From: CAVTWS01 sp964390555 | GTDB taxonomy: Bacteria; Actinomycetota; Acidimicrobiia; Acidimicrobiales; SHLQ01 | NCBI GenBank assembly: GCA_964390555.1 | Contig: CAYMJU010000032.1 | Location: forward strand, 62,001-126,000 | Direction of reading: 5' to 3' | Length of the DNA stretch: 64,000 nt | Part shown: positions 8,326 to 16,734 of the stretch, one piece after another | Layout: every line of letters begins with the position of its first letter | How positions within the stretch are numbered: the first letter of the stretch is position 1 | Made by a program: the position numbers and the translations under genes | Notes under the pieces: generated by a model | The model's input: the letters and a program-made list of their open reading frames with translations, nothing else | Databases searched by the model: none | Told to the model about the DNA's origin: nothing

Positions 8326-8841
8326 TCAGGCCGCGATCAGATCCAGAACCTCATCCTCGGGGATCGCTCCTCGCCACGCCCCGAGGATCTCACCATCGGC
8401 CGCGAAGAGCGCCGCGGCTGGCTGCCCGGTGATGCCGAGCTGAGTCCACGACTCGAACGTCGCGTCCCAGTACATCGAGAGCGTCAGGTCGTGCCGATCG
8501 ACGAACGCGATCGCGTCGTCGAGGTTGTCCTGGGTACCGAGTCCGATGACTCGGAGCTGGTCCGCGTTCTGTCGAGCGAACTGCTCGACGCCGGGGGCTT
8601 CCCCGTTGCACGCACTTCAGTGCGGGGCCCAGAACCACACGAGCAGCGGCTTGTCGGCCGGTAGCTGCGCCGCCAGCGACGCCGGCTCACCGGTGTGGAG
8701 ATCGGCGACGTCGACCGCTGGCAACGGTGACCCCGATGACGCCTCGCTCGCCGTGTCGATCGCCGTCGGGCCAGCGCCGCCGCCGCAGGCGCCCATCGGC
8801 ACCATGACGAGGGCGGCGACCGCCAGCAACCGTGAGCGCAT
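8326..8841 (-). CDS. Thioredoxin-fold (TlpA-like) lipoprotein with in-frame UGA: predicted selenoprotein, Sec-x-x-Cys
   Basis: Reads as 171 residues if the in-frame TGA at codon 75 is decoded. The N-terminus is a lipoprotein signal (VMVPMGAC, lipobox Cys about 19). The thioredoxin domain begins near residue 42; the active site reads WFWAPH-Sec-SAC, so Sec replaces the first Cys of CxxC and Cys78 remains. The frame stays open for 96 codons after the TGA and contains the expected cis-proline loop (ITGQPAAALF, Pro141) and the DG turn, so the downstream part is real protein. A hairpin suited to a bacterial SECIS lies just after the TGA. Start is supported by TACAGT 7 nt upstream. Likely a membrane-anchored extracytoplasmic thiol oxidoreductase. 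The alternative, a nonsense-mutated pseudogene, is less likely given the exact UGA position and a Sec-type selD in the window. Confidence 0.85.
8592..8605 (-). other. Candidate SECIS hairpin of the thioredoxin-like selenoprotein gene
   Basis: On the coding strand, CGGGG-AAGC-CCCCG (5-bp stem, 4-nt loop) begins 12 nt after the UGA. Position and size fit bacterial SECIS elements, which sit within the coding region right after the Sec codon. Seen by eye; no folding energy was computed. Confidence 0.5.
8617..8619 (-). other. Predicted selenocysteine codon (UGA)
   Basis: In-frame TGA at the exact position of the first cysteine of a thioredoxin CxxC motif (PHUSAC). Confidence 0.8.
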
Positions 8842-8848
8842 CGCTTGG

Positions 8849-8854
8849 ACTGTA
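8849..8854 (-). promoter_or_regulatory. Candidate leaderless -10 (TACAGT) for the selenoprotein gene
   Basis: TACAGT on the coding strand ends 7 nt before the ATG of the lipoprotein, supporting that start. Confidence 0.45.
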
Positions 8855-8912
8855 CCGGCCTCGACGCCACCCCCGGAGCGCGCCGGGTGACGGGTTTCGC
8901 GATTGTTGTCGC

Positions 8913-9623
8913 TCAGGACGCGCCGACGCCCAAGAGGCTGCCGATCACATAGGTGGCCGCGCAGGCACCGGCCGCGACCGCGACCTGGCGGGCCGCCGTG
9001 CGCACGATCGATCGCTCCGTGAACCGGGCCAGAGCCACGCCGACGAGCACGGCCGCGATCATCCCGATCACGACCGATGCCATCGCGGCCGCGGTTCCGC
9101 CGCCCATGAACCAGGGCACGAGCGGCAGCACGGCGCCGAGCGCGAAACCGAAGAACGAGGTGCCAGCCGCCCGGATCGCGCTGCCGAGGCCCGCCGGGTC
9201 GATGCCGAGCTCCTCGCGTGCATGGACGTCGAGCGCCACGACGGGGTCGGCATGGAAGTGACGCGATACGACGTCGGCCTGTTCCCGAGACAGGCCACGG
9301 GAGCGGTAGATCGCCGCCAGCTCCTCCTGTTCGAGCCCTGGGTTCTCGGCCAACGAACGACGCTCGATCTCGAGCTCCCGCTCGATCAGCTCGTTCTGGG
9401 CGGTGACCGACACCCATTCCCCGGCCGCCATCGACAGTGCGCCGGCGAGCAGGCCCGACAGGCCCGCGAGTCGCACGAGCGAAGCGTCGGTGGAGGCGCC
9501 GGCGATGCCGAGCACCAACGCGACGTTCGACACCAGCCCATCGCTGACGCCGAACACCAACGCCCGCGCGGTGCCCCCCTGCACGTCACGATGCCGGTGC
9601 ACCTGGTCGAAGGCTCGAGCCAC
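8913..9623 (-). CDS. VIT1/CCC1 family transporter
   Basis: A 236-residue membrane protein of the vacuolar iron transporter-like family (Fe2+/Mn2+ export or storage). The family hallmark is near the N-terminus: LVFGVSDGLVSNVALVLGIAGAS (first membrane helix, about residues 20-45), followed by AGALSMAAGEWVSV, a hydrophilic middle section (about 75-135) and two to three C-terminal hydrophobic helices. The GTG start chosen is 4 nt after the thiolase stop, implying translational coupling; the open frame extends further upstream but only overlaps the thiolase. In a plasma membrane it would export iron or manganese; the metal cannot be told from sequence. Confidence 0.88.
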   Translation of the reverse strand: MARAFDQVHRHRDVQGGTARALVFGVSDGLVSNVALVLGIAGASTDASLVRLAGLSGLLAGALSMAAGEWVSVTAQNELIERELEIERRSLAENPGLEQEELAAIYRSRGLSREQADVVSRHFHADPVVALDVHAREELGIDPAGLGSAIRAAGTSFFGFALGAVLPLVPWFMGGGTAAAMASVVIGMIAAVLVGVALARFTERSIVRTAARQVAVAAGACAATYVIGSLLGVGAS

Positions 9624-9627
9624 GTCG

Positions 9628-11082
9628 TCAGTCTCGCACCGACCGCGACGCGGTGCCGTGCCCGACCACCACTCGGGCGCCGCAAAGCTCGTCGCGCCTG
9701 GAGCGGCGCGCCGTCTCGGCGTCGAGCCGGGCCAGGGTCCGGCGGCCGTCGGCGAGATCGACGATCGCCCAGCCGGTGTCGTCGGGAAGCGCGGTGTAGG
9801 TGACAACCCGGCCGGGGCCGTCGATGGCGGCCACGCACGGGACCCGGGGCGTCGCCGCTTCGACCGCGCCGGTCACGTCGGCGTGCCAGTAGCCGTCGCC
9901 GGGCTCGCTCGACCACACCATCGCCCCCTGCTTGGTCAACATCCCGCTCACCGCGGTAACGAGTCCAACGCGGCCCGGTTCGGCCCGCAGTCGGCGCGCC
10001 ATCACCGCCGTGCTCCAGAGGGTGTAGTGGTTGAACGGGCCACCGGCGAACGCCATGCCGCCGGTGACCGTGAGGTCCTGATGTTCGGGGTCGAGCCCGA
10101 TCTCTCGCGCTTGCAGCCCGACGGCGACCGGAAAGCACGAATACAGATCGACCAGGTCGACGTCGTCGAGGTCGAGGTCGGCCAGCCCGAGCGCGGCCCG
10201 AGTGACCTGGCCAGCGCCCGGGCACCGCCACGGCTCGGCCCGTTCGGTCAGGGGGACTACGCAGTCGTGATCGGCGCCCGCGAGTGGGAAGACCCACCTG
10301 TCCGGCGCCACACCCGCCGCCCGGGCCGCGCCGACCGACATCAACAACAGCGCCGTCGACTGGTCGATCGTCCATTGGGTGCTGTGCCACTTGTTGTACG
10401 GGAAGGCGAGCGGCCGGTTACCCGGCGACGCGGCGGCGATCCCGCCAGCAGTACGGGCTCCGGCGAACCACGCTTCGGGATTCGTCGCGGCGATCTCGTC
10501 GAACCGGGACCACAAGGCGGCGACCTCGGCGGCGTGAGCGTCGAGCGTCAGGCCATCGTGATGGCGAACGGCGTTCTCGATCATGGCGTACTGGTACACG
10601 GCTTCGATCAACCGGGCGTCGATCTCCAGCAGCGAGACCGGGATGTCGCTGGGCCGCCAGAGCTCGTCGGGATCGCGACCGGCGCGCGCCTCGGGGGCCT
10701 CGACCCCCGACCGGGCGGCGCGCTGAGCCCGGGCACGGTTCTCGACACCGAGCACCACGACCGAGTCGTGCTCACCTGACAGGATCGCCTCGCAGGCCCG
10801 GGCCAGAATCGCGGTCTGCGCGATTCCGAGCTGGGCGACCACGCTGGTAGCCCGCTCCGGCACGCCGGCGGCGCGCGCTGCCGCGCCCCCGATATCGTCG
10901 CCTGACCAACTCCCCTTGGCCGTGAGGATCAGTGTCGTCGCGCCGGCCACGCCGACTCCGCCGGCATCGGCGAACGCTCCGTTGATCGCGCCCGTGGCGA
11001 GTGAGATCCGGTCGAGGTCGAGCCCCGGGTGACCAGCGGTGCCCACGCCGACCAGCACCGGCTGGCGATCGTCATCACCCAC
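9628..11082 (-). CDS. Thiolase-superfamily protein (acetyl-CoA acetyltransferase-like)
   Basis: A 484-residue thiolase-fold protein of the SCP-x/acetyl-CoA acetyltransferase-like type common in actinobacteria that degrade lipids. Visible landmarks are PVLVGVGTAGHPG at the N-terminus, VVVLGVENRARAQR (about 140), the segment LVDLYSCFPVAV (about 330) and GGMAFAGGPFNHYTLWSTAVM (about 360). The active-site Cys of classical thiolases in the N-terminal half is not evident, so catalysis may differ from true biosynthetic thiolases. A paralogue with the same landmarks lies near 47 kb. GTG start; alternatives a few codons downstream are possible. Confidence 0.82.
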   Translation of the reverse strand: MGDDDRQPVLVGVGTAGHPGLDLDRISLATGAINGAFADAGGVGVAGATTLILTAKGSWSGDDIGGAAARAAGVPERATSVVAQLGIAQTAILARACEAILSGEHDSVVVLGVENRARAQRAARSGVEAPEARAGRDPDELWRPSDIPVSLLEIDARLIEAVYQYAMIENAVRHHDGLTLDAHAAEVAALWSRFDEIAATNPEAWFAGARTAGGIAAASPGNRPLAFPYNKWHSTQWTIDQSTALLLMSVGAARAAGVAPDRWVFPLAGADHDCVVPLTERAEPWRCPGAGQVTRAALGLADLDLDDVDLVDLYSCFPVAVGLQAREIGLDPEHQDLTVTGGMAFAGGPFNHYTLWSTAVMARRLRAEPGRVGLVTAVSGMLTKQGAMVWSSEPGDGYWHADVTGAVEAATPRVPCVAAIDGPGRVVTYTALPDDTGWAIVDLADGRRTLARLDAETARRSRRDELCGARVVVGHGTASRSVRD

Positions 11083-11160
11083 GGCGACCCCACCCGAACT
11101 GGCACGCTAGCCCGGTCGCCCGCGACGCATTTCGTGCGCCAGCACGCGTGGCGGGGTCGG

Positions 11161-11934
11161 TCACGAACCGGCCTGGCTGCGGCCTCGATCTTGGATGGCC
11201 TGACGCTTCTCGGCGAGGTCGTCGGGGTTGAAGCTCTGCATCCACTCCGCCGACCGGCGCGCCTCGACGAGCCACGCTTCGGCACCGGTCGTGTCGGACG
11301 TGAGCCGGTAGGTGTCGCGAATGGCGGTGATCGCGTTCGGATCGATCGACGCGATGTCGCGGCCGAGCTGGATCGCCCTAGGCAGCAGCTCACCGTGGGG
11401 CACGACCTCGTTCACCAACCCCCATTGCAAGGCGGTGTCGGCATCGATGTAGTTGCCGGTGAACGACATCTGCCGGGCCCGCCGGATACCGATCGCCTCC
11501 TGGAGGTTCACCGTGAGTCCCCACCCGGGCATGATCCCCACCCGGCTGTGCGTGTCCGCGAACCGGGCCCGCTCCGACGCGACGAGGAAGTCGCACGCCA
11601 GGGCGTACTCGAACCCGCCGGTCACCGCGGGCCCGTTGACGGCGCCGATCAACGGGGTCGACAGATCGGGGAACGGCCCGCGCTCCTGGGTGACGAACGC
11701 GGCGCTCCGCCCGGCGCCGGACCCGCTGATCTCCTTGAGATCGAGGCCGGCACAGAACGCGGGGTCGGCGCCGGTCAGCACGATCGCCCCGACGGTGGGG
11801 TCGGCGTCGAGCTGGCGTATGGCCGCGGTGGTGCCCTCGCGGAGCGCCTGGTTGAGCGCATTGCGCGCCTCGGGCCGGTTCATGGTGACCACACCCACGC
11901 CACCATCGATCTCGACCAACACCAGGTCGCTCAT
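11161..11934 (-). CDS. Enoyl-CoA hydratase/isomerase family protein
   Basis: A 257-residue crotonase-fold protein. It shows MNRPEARNALN near residue 20, the oxyanion-hole segment AFCAGLDLKEISGSG (about 63-77) and GAVNGPAVTGGFEYALACDF (about 98-118). Position of one catalytic Glu of hydratases is occupied in the GGFEYAL segment; the second is less clear, so hydratase versus other crotonase activity is open. Two in-frame ATGs three codons apart (MPIMSDLV) compete; the second is used. It would take part in beta-oxidation-type catabolism, in line with the neighbouring thiolase and SDR. The long frame continuing upstream is a high-GC shadow over the divergent SDR. Confidence 0.9.
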   Translation of the reverse strand: MSDLVLVEIDGGVGVVTMNRPEARNALNQALREGTTAAIRQLDADPTVGAIVLTGADPAFCAGLDLKEISGSGAGRSAAFVTQERGPFPDLSTPLIGAVNGPAVTGGFEYALACDFLVASERARFADTHSRVGIMPGWGLTVNLQEAIGIRRARQMSFTGNYIDADTALQWGLVNEVVPHGELLPRAIQLGRDIASIDPNAITAIRDTYRLTSDTTGAEAWLVEARRSAEWMQSFNPDDLAEKRQAIQDRGRSQAGS

Positions 11935-12066
11935 GATCGGCATCCGGGGAGCTGCGCTCCCACGGCTGCACTCGCTCGCTGCGCTTCGCTCATGACGTCC
12001 CCTTTCGACAACCGGCCTCGGACCCGGCAGGCTAACCAGGGTCGACGAACCCGGACGAGGTGTGCG

Positions 12067-12852
12067 ATGAGGTTGCAGGACAAGGTCGCCATCGTTACCG
12101 GTGGAGGCAGCGGAATCGGGCTGGCATATTGCCGCCGATTCCTCATGGAGGGCGCGACAGTCATGATCGCCGACATCGGCGAGGAACAAGGCCGTCGGGC
12201 GGCCGACGAGCTCGCGCCGATCGGCGACGTCGCCTTCGTGAAGACCGACATCGCCGACGAGGCATCGGCCGCCAACGCCGTCGCCGCCACGATCGAGCGG
12301 TTCGAGCGAGTGGACATCCTGGTCAACAACGCTGCTATCTACGGTGACTACGAGGGCCAGAACCAGTCGCTCGCGTACCTGAAGCGGGTGTTCGACGTGA
12401 ACGTGCACGGCCAGTGGCTCATGGCCCGAGCCGCGGCGCCTCACATGGTGCGCCAAGGGTGGGGGCGCATCATCAACATCGCGTCGATCGCGGCCTACCT
12501 GCACCAGCTCTCCTCGGGCGCCGGGGGATCGCCCGACGACTTCGAGCTGTCGAGCTTCTCCTACCAGCAGTCGAAGTGGGGTGTGGTCGGCCTGACCCGC
12601 CATCTGGCCGGACAGCTCGGTCAGTACAACGTGACCTGCAACTGCATCGCGCCCGGCCTGGTGAACACCGCGGCCACCGAGAAGCAGGTCCCCGGCGACT
12701 TCCAGCCGATGTTCGCCGTGATGTCGGCCATGCGTCGCAACACCGAACCCGAGCACATGGTCGGCCCCGCCGTGTTCTTCGCCAGCAGCGACGCCGACAT
12801 GGTCAACGGTCAAACGCTAGTCGTCGACGGCGGCAACGTGATGCTGTCGTGA
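12067..12852 (+). CDS. Short-chain dehydrogenase/reductase (SDR)
   Basis: A 261-residue classical SDR. The NAD(P)-binding TGGGSGIG motif is at residues 11-18, NNAA at about 89, the catalytic Ser in the INIASIAAY region, and the Tyr-x3-Lys pair as YQQSKWG near 170. C-terminal VNGQTLVVDGGNVM is typical. An acidic residue after the second strand (IADIGEE) suggests NAD preference. It starts at an ATG preceded by GAGG and is followed 25 nt later by another NAD-binding protein gene, probably one transcript. The substrate is not identifiable; lipid or steroid hydroxyl groups are likely from context. Confidence 0.93.
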   Translation: MRLQDKVAIVTGGGSGIGLAYCRRFLMEGATVMIADIGEEQGRRAADELAPIGDVAFVKTDIADEASAANAVAATIERFERVDILVNNAAIYGDYEGQNQSLAYLKRVFDVNVHGQWLMARAAAPHMVRQGWGRIINIASIAAYLHQLSSGAGGSPDDFELSSFSYQQSKWGVVGLTRHLAGQLGQYNVTCNCIAPGLVNTAATEKQVPGDFQPMFAVMSAMRRNTEPEHMVGPAVFFASSDADMVNGQTLVVDGGNVMLS

Positions 12853-12877
12853 CTCGCCGAAACGCCGCTCTCGGACC

Positions 12878-13978
12878 GTGACCCGCACCGCGCTGGTAGT
12901 CGGCGGCACGGGGCCCACCGGCCCGCTGATCCTGCGCGGGCTGGAGGCACGGGGATACTCCGTGACCATCCTGCACACCGGTGCCCACGAGATCCCCGAG
13001 GTGGCCCACGTCCCGCACCTGCACTGCGACGTGAAGTCAGCCGAGGCGCTGACCGACGCCATCCGTAGCCTCACGTTCGATGCTGCCGTGGTCACCTACG
13101 GCCGCCTGCGGACGGTGGCCGAGGTACTGGTCGGCAAGGTCGGCCAGTTCGTGTCCGTCGGCGGTGTGCCGGCGCACCGCGGCTTCTTCGACGCCGCTCG
13201 CTACGACCCGCCCGGCATGCCCGTTCCCGCGCGGGAGGACGGGCTCGCCGCCGACGAGGACGACGACGGCAAGAGCTACCGGATCGCCCGCACCGAGCAG
13301 TTGGTGATGGACGTCCAGCCCCGGGCCGCACACTTCCGCTACCCGTACCTTTACGGGCCCCGGCAACCGGTCCCGCGCGAATGGCTGGTCGTGCGCCGCA
13401 TCCTCGACGGCCGGCGCCGCATGATCGTCCCCGACGGCGGGCTCACGTTGCAGTCGTTCGCCTACGCCGAGAACGCGGCCCATGCGGTGCTGTGCGCTCT
13501 CGATCACCCCGAAGCCGCCGCCGGCCAGATCTTCAACGTGGCCGACGAGGAGACGCTCTCACTAGCCCAGGTGATCGCCCTGTGCGCCGAAGAGCTCGGC
13601 GTCGAGATGGAGCAGGTGTCGATGCCGACCGCGCTGGCCGTCGCGGCCCGCCCGTTGCTCATGGCGCAGTCGCCGACGCACCGGGTGCTCGACACAGCCA
13701 AGCTGCGAACCCTGCTGGGTTACCGCGACCTGGTGCCGGCTCGCCGGGCCATCGGGCTGGTCGCCCGCTGGTTGGCCGACAACCCACTCGCCCCGGGGGG
13801 CATGGAGGAACGGGTCCTCGAGGACCCGTTCGACTACGCCGCCGAGGACGCGGCGATGGACTCGTGGCGATCTGCGCTAGCCGGATTCGAGCAGCCGGCC
13901 TACGCAGTGACCCCCGGGTACGGGCTGCATTACGCCGGCCCCGGGGCCAGCTACGCACGCCCTGACACCCGCATCTGA
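12878..13978 (+). CDS. NAD-dependent epimerase/dehydratase family protein
   Basis: A 366-residue extended-SDR protein. The nucleotide-binding motif is GGTGPTGPL (residues 9-17). The usual extended-SDR Tyr-x3-Lys is replaced by YRIARTEQ (about 130), so the catalytic Lys is absent and the protein may be atypical. YLYGPRQP (about 153) and FAYAENAAHAVLCAL (about 193) are typical of epimerase-like NAD-binding proteins. GTG start; 25 nt after the SDR stop on the same strand, so a two-gene operon is likely. Exact reaction unknown. Confidence 0.85.
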   Translation: MTRTALVVGGTGPTGPLILRGLEARGYSVTILHTGAHEIPEVAHVPHLHCDVKSAEALTDAIRSLTFDAAVVTYGRLRTVAEVLVGKVGQFVSVGGVPAHRGFFDAARYDPPGMPVPAREDGLAADEDDDGKSYRIARTEQLVMDVQPRAAHFRYPYLYGPRQPVPREWLVVRRILDGRRRMIVPDGGLTLQSFAYAENAAHAVLCALDHPEAAAGQIFNVADEETLSLAQVIALCAEELGVEMEQVSMPTALAVAARPLLMAQSPTHRVLDTAKLRTLLGYRDLVPARRAIGLVARWLADNPLAPGGMEERVLEDPFDYAAEDAAMDSWRSALAGFEQPAYAVTPGYGLHYAGPGASYARPDTRI

Positions 13979-14033
13979 CAGACGGGTGACTCGCCGGTCA
14001 AATCCCGCCGGATTGGCTACATCGGCCCCGGCC

Positions 14034-14039
14034 TAGGCT
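14034..14039 (+). promoter_or_regulatory. Candidate leaderless -10 (TAGGCT) for molybdopterin oxidoreductase
   Basis: TAGGCT ends 6 nt before the ATG; no ribosome-binding site is present between them. Confidence 0.5.
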
Positions 14040-14045
14040 CGGGGC

Positions 14046-16049
14046 ATGAGCACGCGGACGGTTCTCGGTACCTGCCACCACGATTGCCCGGACTCGTGCG
14101 GGTGGGTGGTCACCGTCGAAGGGGATCGGGCCGTGAAGCTGCGCGGCAACCCCGATCACCCGTACTCCCTGGGCGAGTTGTGCCCCAAGGTCAACCGGTT
14201 CCTCGACCGGGTCTACGCCGACGACCGACTCCTTCACCCCCTCGTCCGCAGTGGCCCCAAAGGCACGGGCGAGTTCCGGACGGTGACGTGGGCCGAGGCG
14301 ACCGCGCTGGTCGCGGAGCGGGTGGGCGCCGTCATCGCCGAGCACGGCGGCGAGGCCGTGCTGCCATGGTGGGATGCCGGCACGCAGGGGCTGATCCAGA
14401 TGTCCAGCCTGGACCGGCGCTTCTTCGCCCAGCTCGGCGCATCTCGGCTCACCGGCTCGATCTGCGGAGCGACCGCTGGAGCCGGCACCGCCGCGACCTA
14501 CGGAACCGGCCGCACCGCCGACCCACTCGACGTGGTGCACGCCGAGGTGGTGATCCTGTGGGGCACCAACACGCGGCTGACCAACCGGCACCTCTGGCCC
14601 TTCGTTGAACAGGCCCGGGCCAACGGGGCGCAGGTCGTCGTCATCGACCCGATGCGCACCGTCACCGCCGAGTCGGCCGATTGGTTCATCCAACCGCGGC
14701 CCGGCACCGACGTGGCTCTGATGCTCGCGATCATGCATGTGCTCGTCCGCGACGACCTGGTCGACCACCGCTACGTCGATGACCACGCCACCGGATACGA
14801 GGACCTGGCGGACCGCGTCGCCGACTGGACGCCCGAGCGCGCCGCGGCCGAAACCGGAATCGGGGCCGACGAGATCGAACGCCTGGCCCGGCTGTATGGC
14901 TCGACCAAGCGCACGTTCATCCGCACCCTGATCGGGGCCGAGCACCACGCCAACGGCGCCATGTTCTTCCGCACCCTCGCGTGCCTACCGGTGCTCACCG
15001 GAGCGTGGACCGTCCTCGGCGGGGGCCTGGCCCGCTCGACCGGCATCTGGTCCGAGGCCCACACCGACAGCTCGGTGTTCGACCCCGTCGACCGACCGGC
15101 GACCCGGGCGATCAACATGAACCACCTCGGGCGAGCGCTCACCGACCCGTCGATCGGCATCCACGCCCTGTTCGTGTGGTGCGCCAACCCATTGGTTTCG
15201 GTCCCCAACTCGACGCAGGTCCGGGCCGGCCTCGAGCGTGACGACCTGTTCTGCGTGGTGTCAGAGCAGTTCCTCACCGACACCGCCCGCTACGCCGACG
15301 TGGTGTTCCCGGCCACCACCCAGATCGAGCAGGTCGACGTGATCCCTTCGTGGGGGTCGATGCACATGGGATGGAACGAAGCGGCGATCGCCCCGCTAGG
15401 CGAGGCGGTGCCCAACACCGAACTGTGGCGGCGACTGGCGCGGGCGTTCGGGATGAGCGACCCGCTGTTCGATCTCGACGACGAGGCCCTGATCCAGCTG
15501 GCGATCAGGGGCCACGACGTTGCCGAGTTCCGCACGCAGGGGTGGCTGGAGCATGACCTCGTCCGCCCCCACCTCCCATACGCACATGGAGGATTCGCCA
15601 CTGCTGACGGCCGGGCTCAGCTCCGCGCCGACGGGCTCTCCGGCATCGGCGCCGATCCTCTGCCCGTCTACCAGGCCCCACCCGCGCCCACCGCCGAGCA
15701 TCCACTGGTTCTGTTGTCGCCCAAGACCCACGCGCGATTCCTCAACTCCACCTATTCACACCACCACGGCCCTCTCGAAAGCGGTCCCTACGTCGAGCTC
15801 GACCCCGCCGATGCGGCCGAGCGGGACATCGCCGAGGGCGACCCGGTCCGGATCCACAACGACCGAGCAAGCCTCACGCTCCCGGCCCGGTTCACCGGCC
15901 GAGTGCGCCCCGGCGTCGTCGCGGTGCCGTGGGCGTGGTGGGGCGAGGTCGCCAACGTCAACGCCCTCACCGACGACACCCTCACCGAGTGGGGCGGCGG
16001 CGTCGGCTACTCCGACACCCTGGTGCAGGTCTCCCCCGTCATACGCTGA
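14046..16049 (+). CDS. Molybdopterin-dependent oxidoreductase (DMSO reductase/formate dehydrogenase family)
   Basis: A 667-residue cytoplasmic molybdopterin enzyme without Tat signal. The N-terminal 4Fe-4S motif is CHHDCPDSCGW (residues 10-20) with the fourth Cys in LGELCPKVN (about 46). GSICGATAGAGTAATYG (about 140) is the usual place of the metal ligand, here plausibly the Cys. The C-terminal dinucleotide-binding domain (about 555-667) includes LLSPKTHARFLNSTYSHHHG. No accessory subunit genes lie next to it, so electron partner and substrate are unknown. It ends 4 nt before the endonuclease III start. It is intact and needs no UGA readthrough, unlike Sec-type formate dehydrogenases. Confidence 0.9.
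   Translation: MSTRTVLGTCHHDCPDSCGWVVTVEGDRAVKLRGNPDHPYSLGELCPKVNRFLDRVYADDRLLHPLVRSGPKGTGEFRTVTWAEATALVAERVGAVIAEHGGEAVLPWWDAGTQGLIQMSSLDRRFFAQLGASRLTGSICGATAGAGTAATYGTGRTADPLDVVHAEVVILWGTNTRLTNRHLWPFVEQARANGAQVVVIDPMRTVTAESADWFIQPRPGTDVALMLAIMHVLVRDDLVDHRYVDDHATGYEDLADRVADWTPERAAAETGIGADEIERLARLYGSTKRTFIRTLIGAEHHANGAMFFRTLACLPVLTGAWTVLGGGLARSTGIWSEAHTDSSVFDPVDRPATRAINMNHLGRALTDPSIGIHALFVWCANPLVSVPNSTQVRAGLERDDLFCVVSEQFLTDTARYADVVFPATTQIEQVDVIPSWGSMHMGWNEAAIAPLGEAVPNTELWRRLARAFGMSDPLFDLDDEALIQLAIRGHDVAEFRTQGWLEHDLVRPHLPYAHGGFATADGRAQLRADGLSGIGADPLPVYQAPPAPTAEHPLVLLSPKTHARFLNSTYSHHHGPLESGPYVELDPADAAERDIAEGDPVRIHNDRASLTLPARFTGRVRPGVVAVPWAWWGEVANVNALTDDTLTEWGGGVGYSDTLVQVSPVIR
16042..16047 (+). 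promoter_or_regulatory. Candidate leaderless -10 (TACGCT) for nth
   Basis: TACGCT lies over the end of the oxidoreductase gene, 6 nt before the GTG of nth, so nth may have its own promoter there. Confidence 0.4.
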
Positions 16050-16053
16050 CCGC

Positions 16054-16725
16054 GTGCGACGGCCCAAAGCGTCCAAGCTCGCCAAGGCTGAGCGGATCGG
16101 CGAGATCCTCGACGATCTCTACCCTGACCCGCCCGTTCCTCTCGACCACAACGACCCCTACACCCTGCTGGTCGCGGTCGCCCTGTCGGCACAGACCACC
16201 GACAAGAAGGTCAACCAGGTCACGCCAGCGCTGTTTGCCGTGGCCGACACCCCCGAGAAGATGGCGGCACTGTCCCCCGACGAGATCCTCGCCCTCATCC
16301 GCGAGGTCGGGCTGGCCCCGACGAAGGCCAAGAACCTGTGGTTGGCCGCCAACCAGATCGTCGATGCCGGGGAGGAAGTGCGCGCGGACTGGGCGTTGCT
16401 CGAGTCGCTCCCCGGGGTGGGGCACAAGACGGCGAGCGTGGTGATGGCCCAGGCGTTCGGCGTACCGGCCTTCCCGGTCGATACGCACATCCACCGCTTG
16501 GCGGCCCGCTGGGGGTTGTCGGACGGAACCAACGTGGTTGCCACCGAGCGCGACCTCAAGGCCGTGTTCCCCGAGCACACGTGGAACGTCCGGCACCTCC
16601 AGATCATATTCTTCGGTCGCGAGCACTGCCCGGCGCTGCGCCACGACCCGCTGGGGTGCCCGATCTGTAGCTGGGCGGCAAACCCCCCGACCAGGACGAG
16701 CCGACAGGCGAGCCCTCCAATGTGA
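16054..16725 (+). CDS. nth: Endonuclease III (DNA glycosylase/AP lyase)
   Basis: A 223-residue base-excision repair glycosylase that removes oxidised pyrimidines. The helix-hairpin-helix LPGVGHKTASVV (about 121-132) carries the catalytic Lys, and PVDTHIHRLAARWG (about 142) the catalytic Asp. The C-terminal cluster region reads HCPALRHDPLGCPICSW: only three cysteines are visible and the spacing is not the classic C-x6-C-x2-C-x5-C, so the 4Fe-4S cluster may be altered or absent. GTG start 4 nt after the preceding gene's stop; the frame also stays open upstream but that part overlaps the oxidoreductase. Confidence 0.93.
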   Translation: MRRPKASKLAKAERIGEILDDLYPDPPVPLDHNDPYTLLVAVALSAQTTDKKVNQVTPALFAVADTPEKMAALSPDEILALIREVGLAPTKAKNLWLAANQIVDAGEEVRADWALLESLPGVGHKTASVVMAQAFGVPAFPVDTHIHRLAARWGLSDGTNVVATERDLKAVFPEHTWNVRHLQIIFFGREHCPALRHDPLGCPICSWAANPPTRTSRQASPPM

Positions 16726-16734
16726 CGCGAGGGC

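Noticed and set aside
14046..16049. Molybdopterin oxidoreductase as a Sec-containing formate dehydrogenase
   Set aside because: The frame is complete without any internal TGA and the putative ligand position is a Cys codon.
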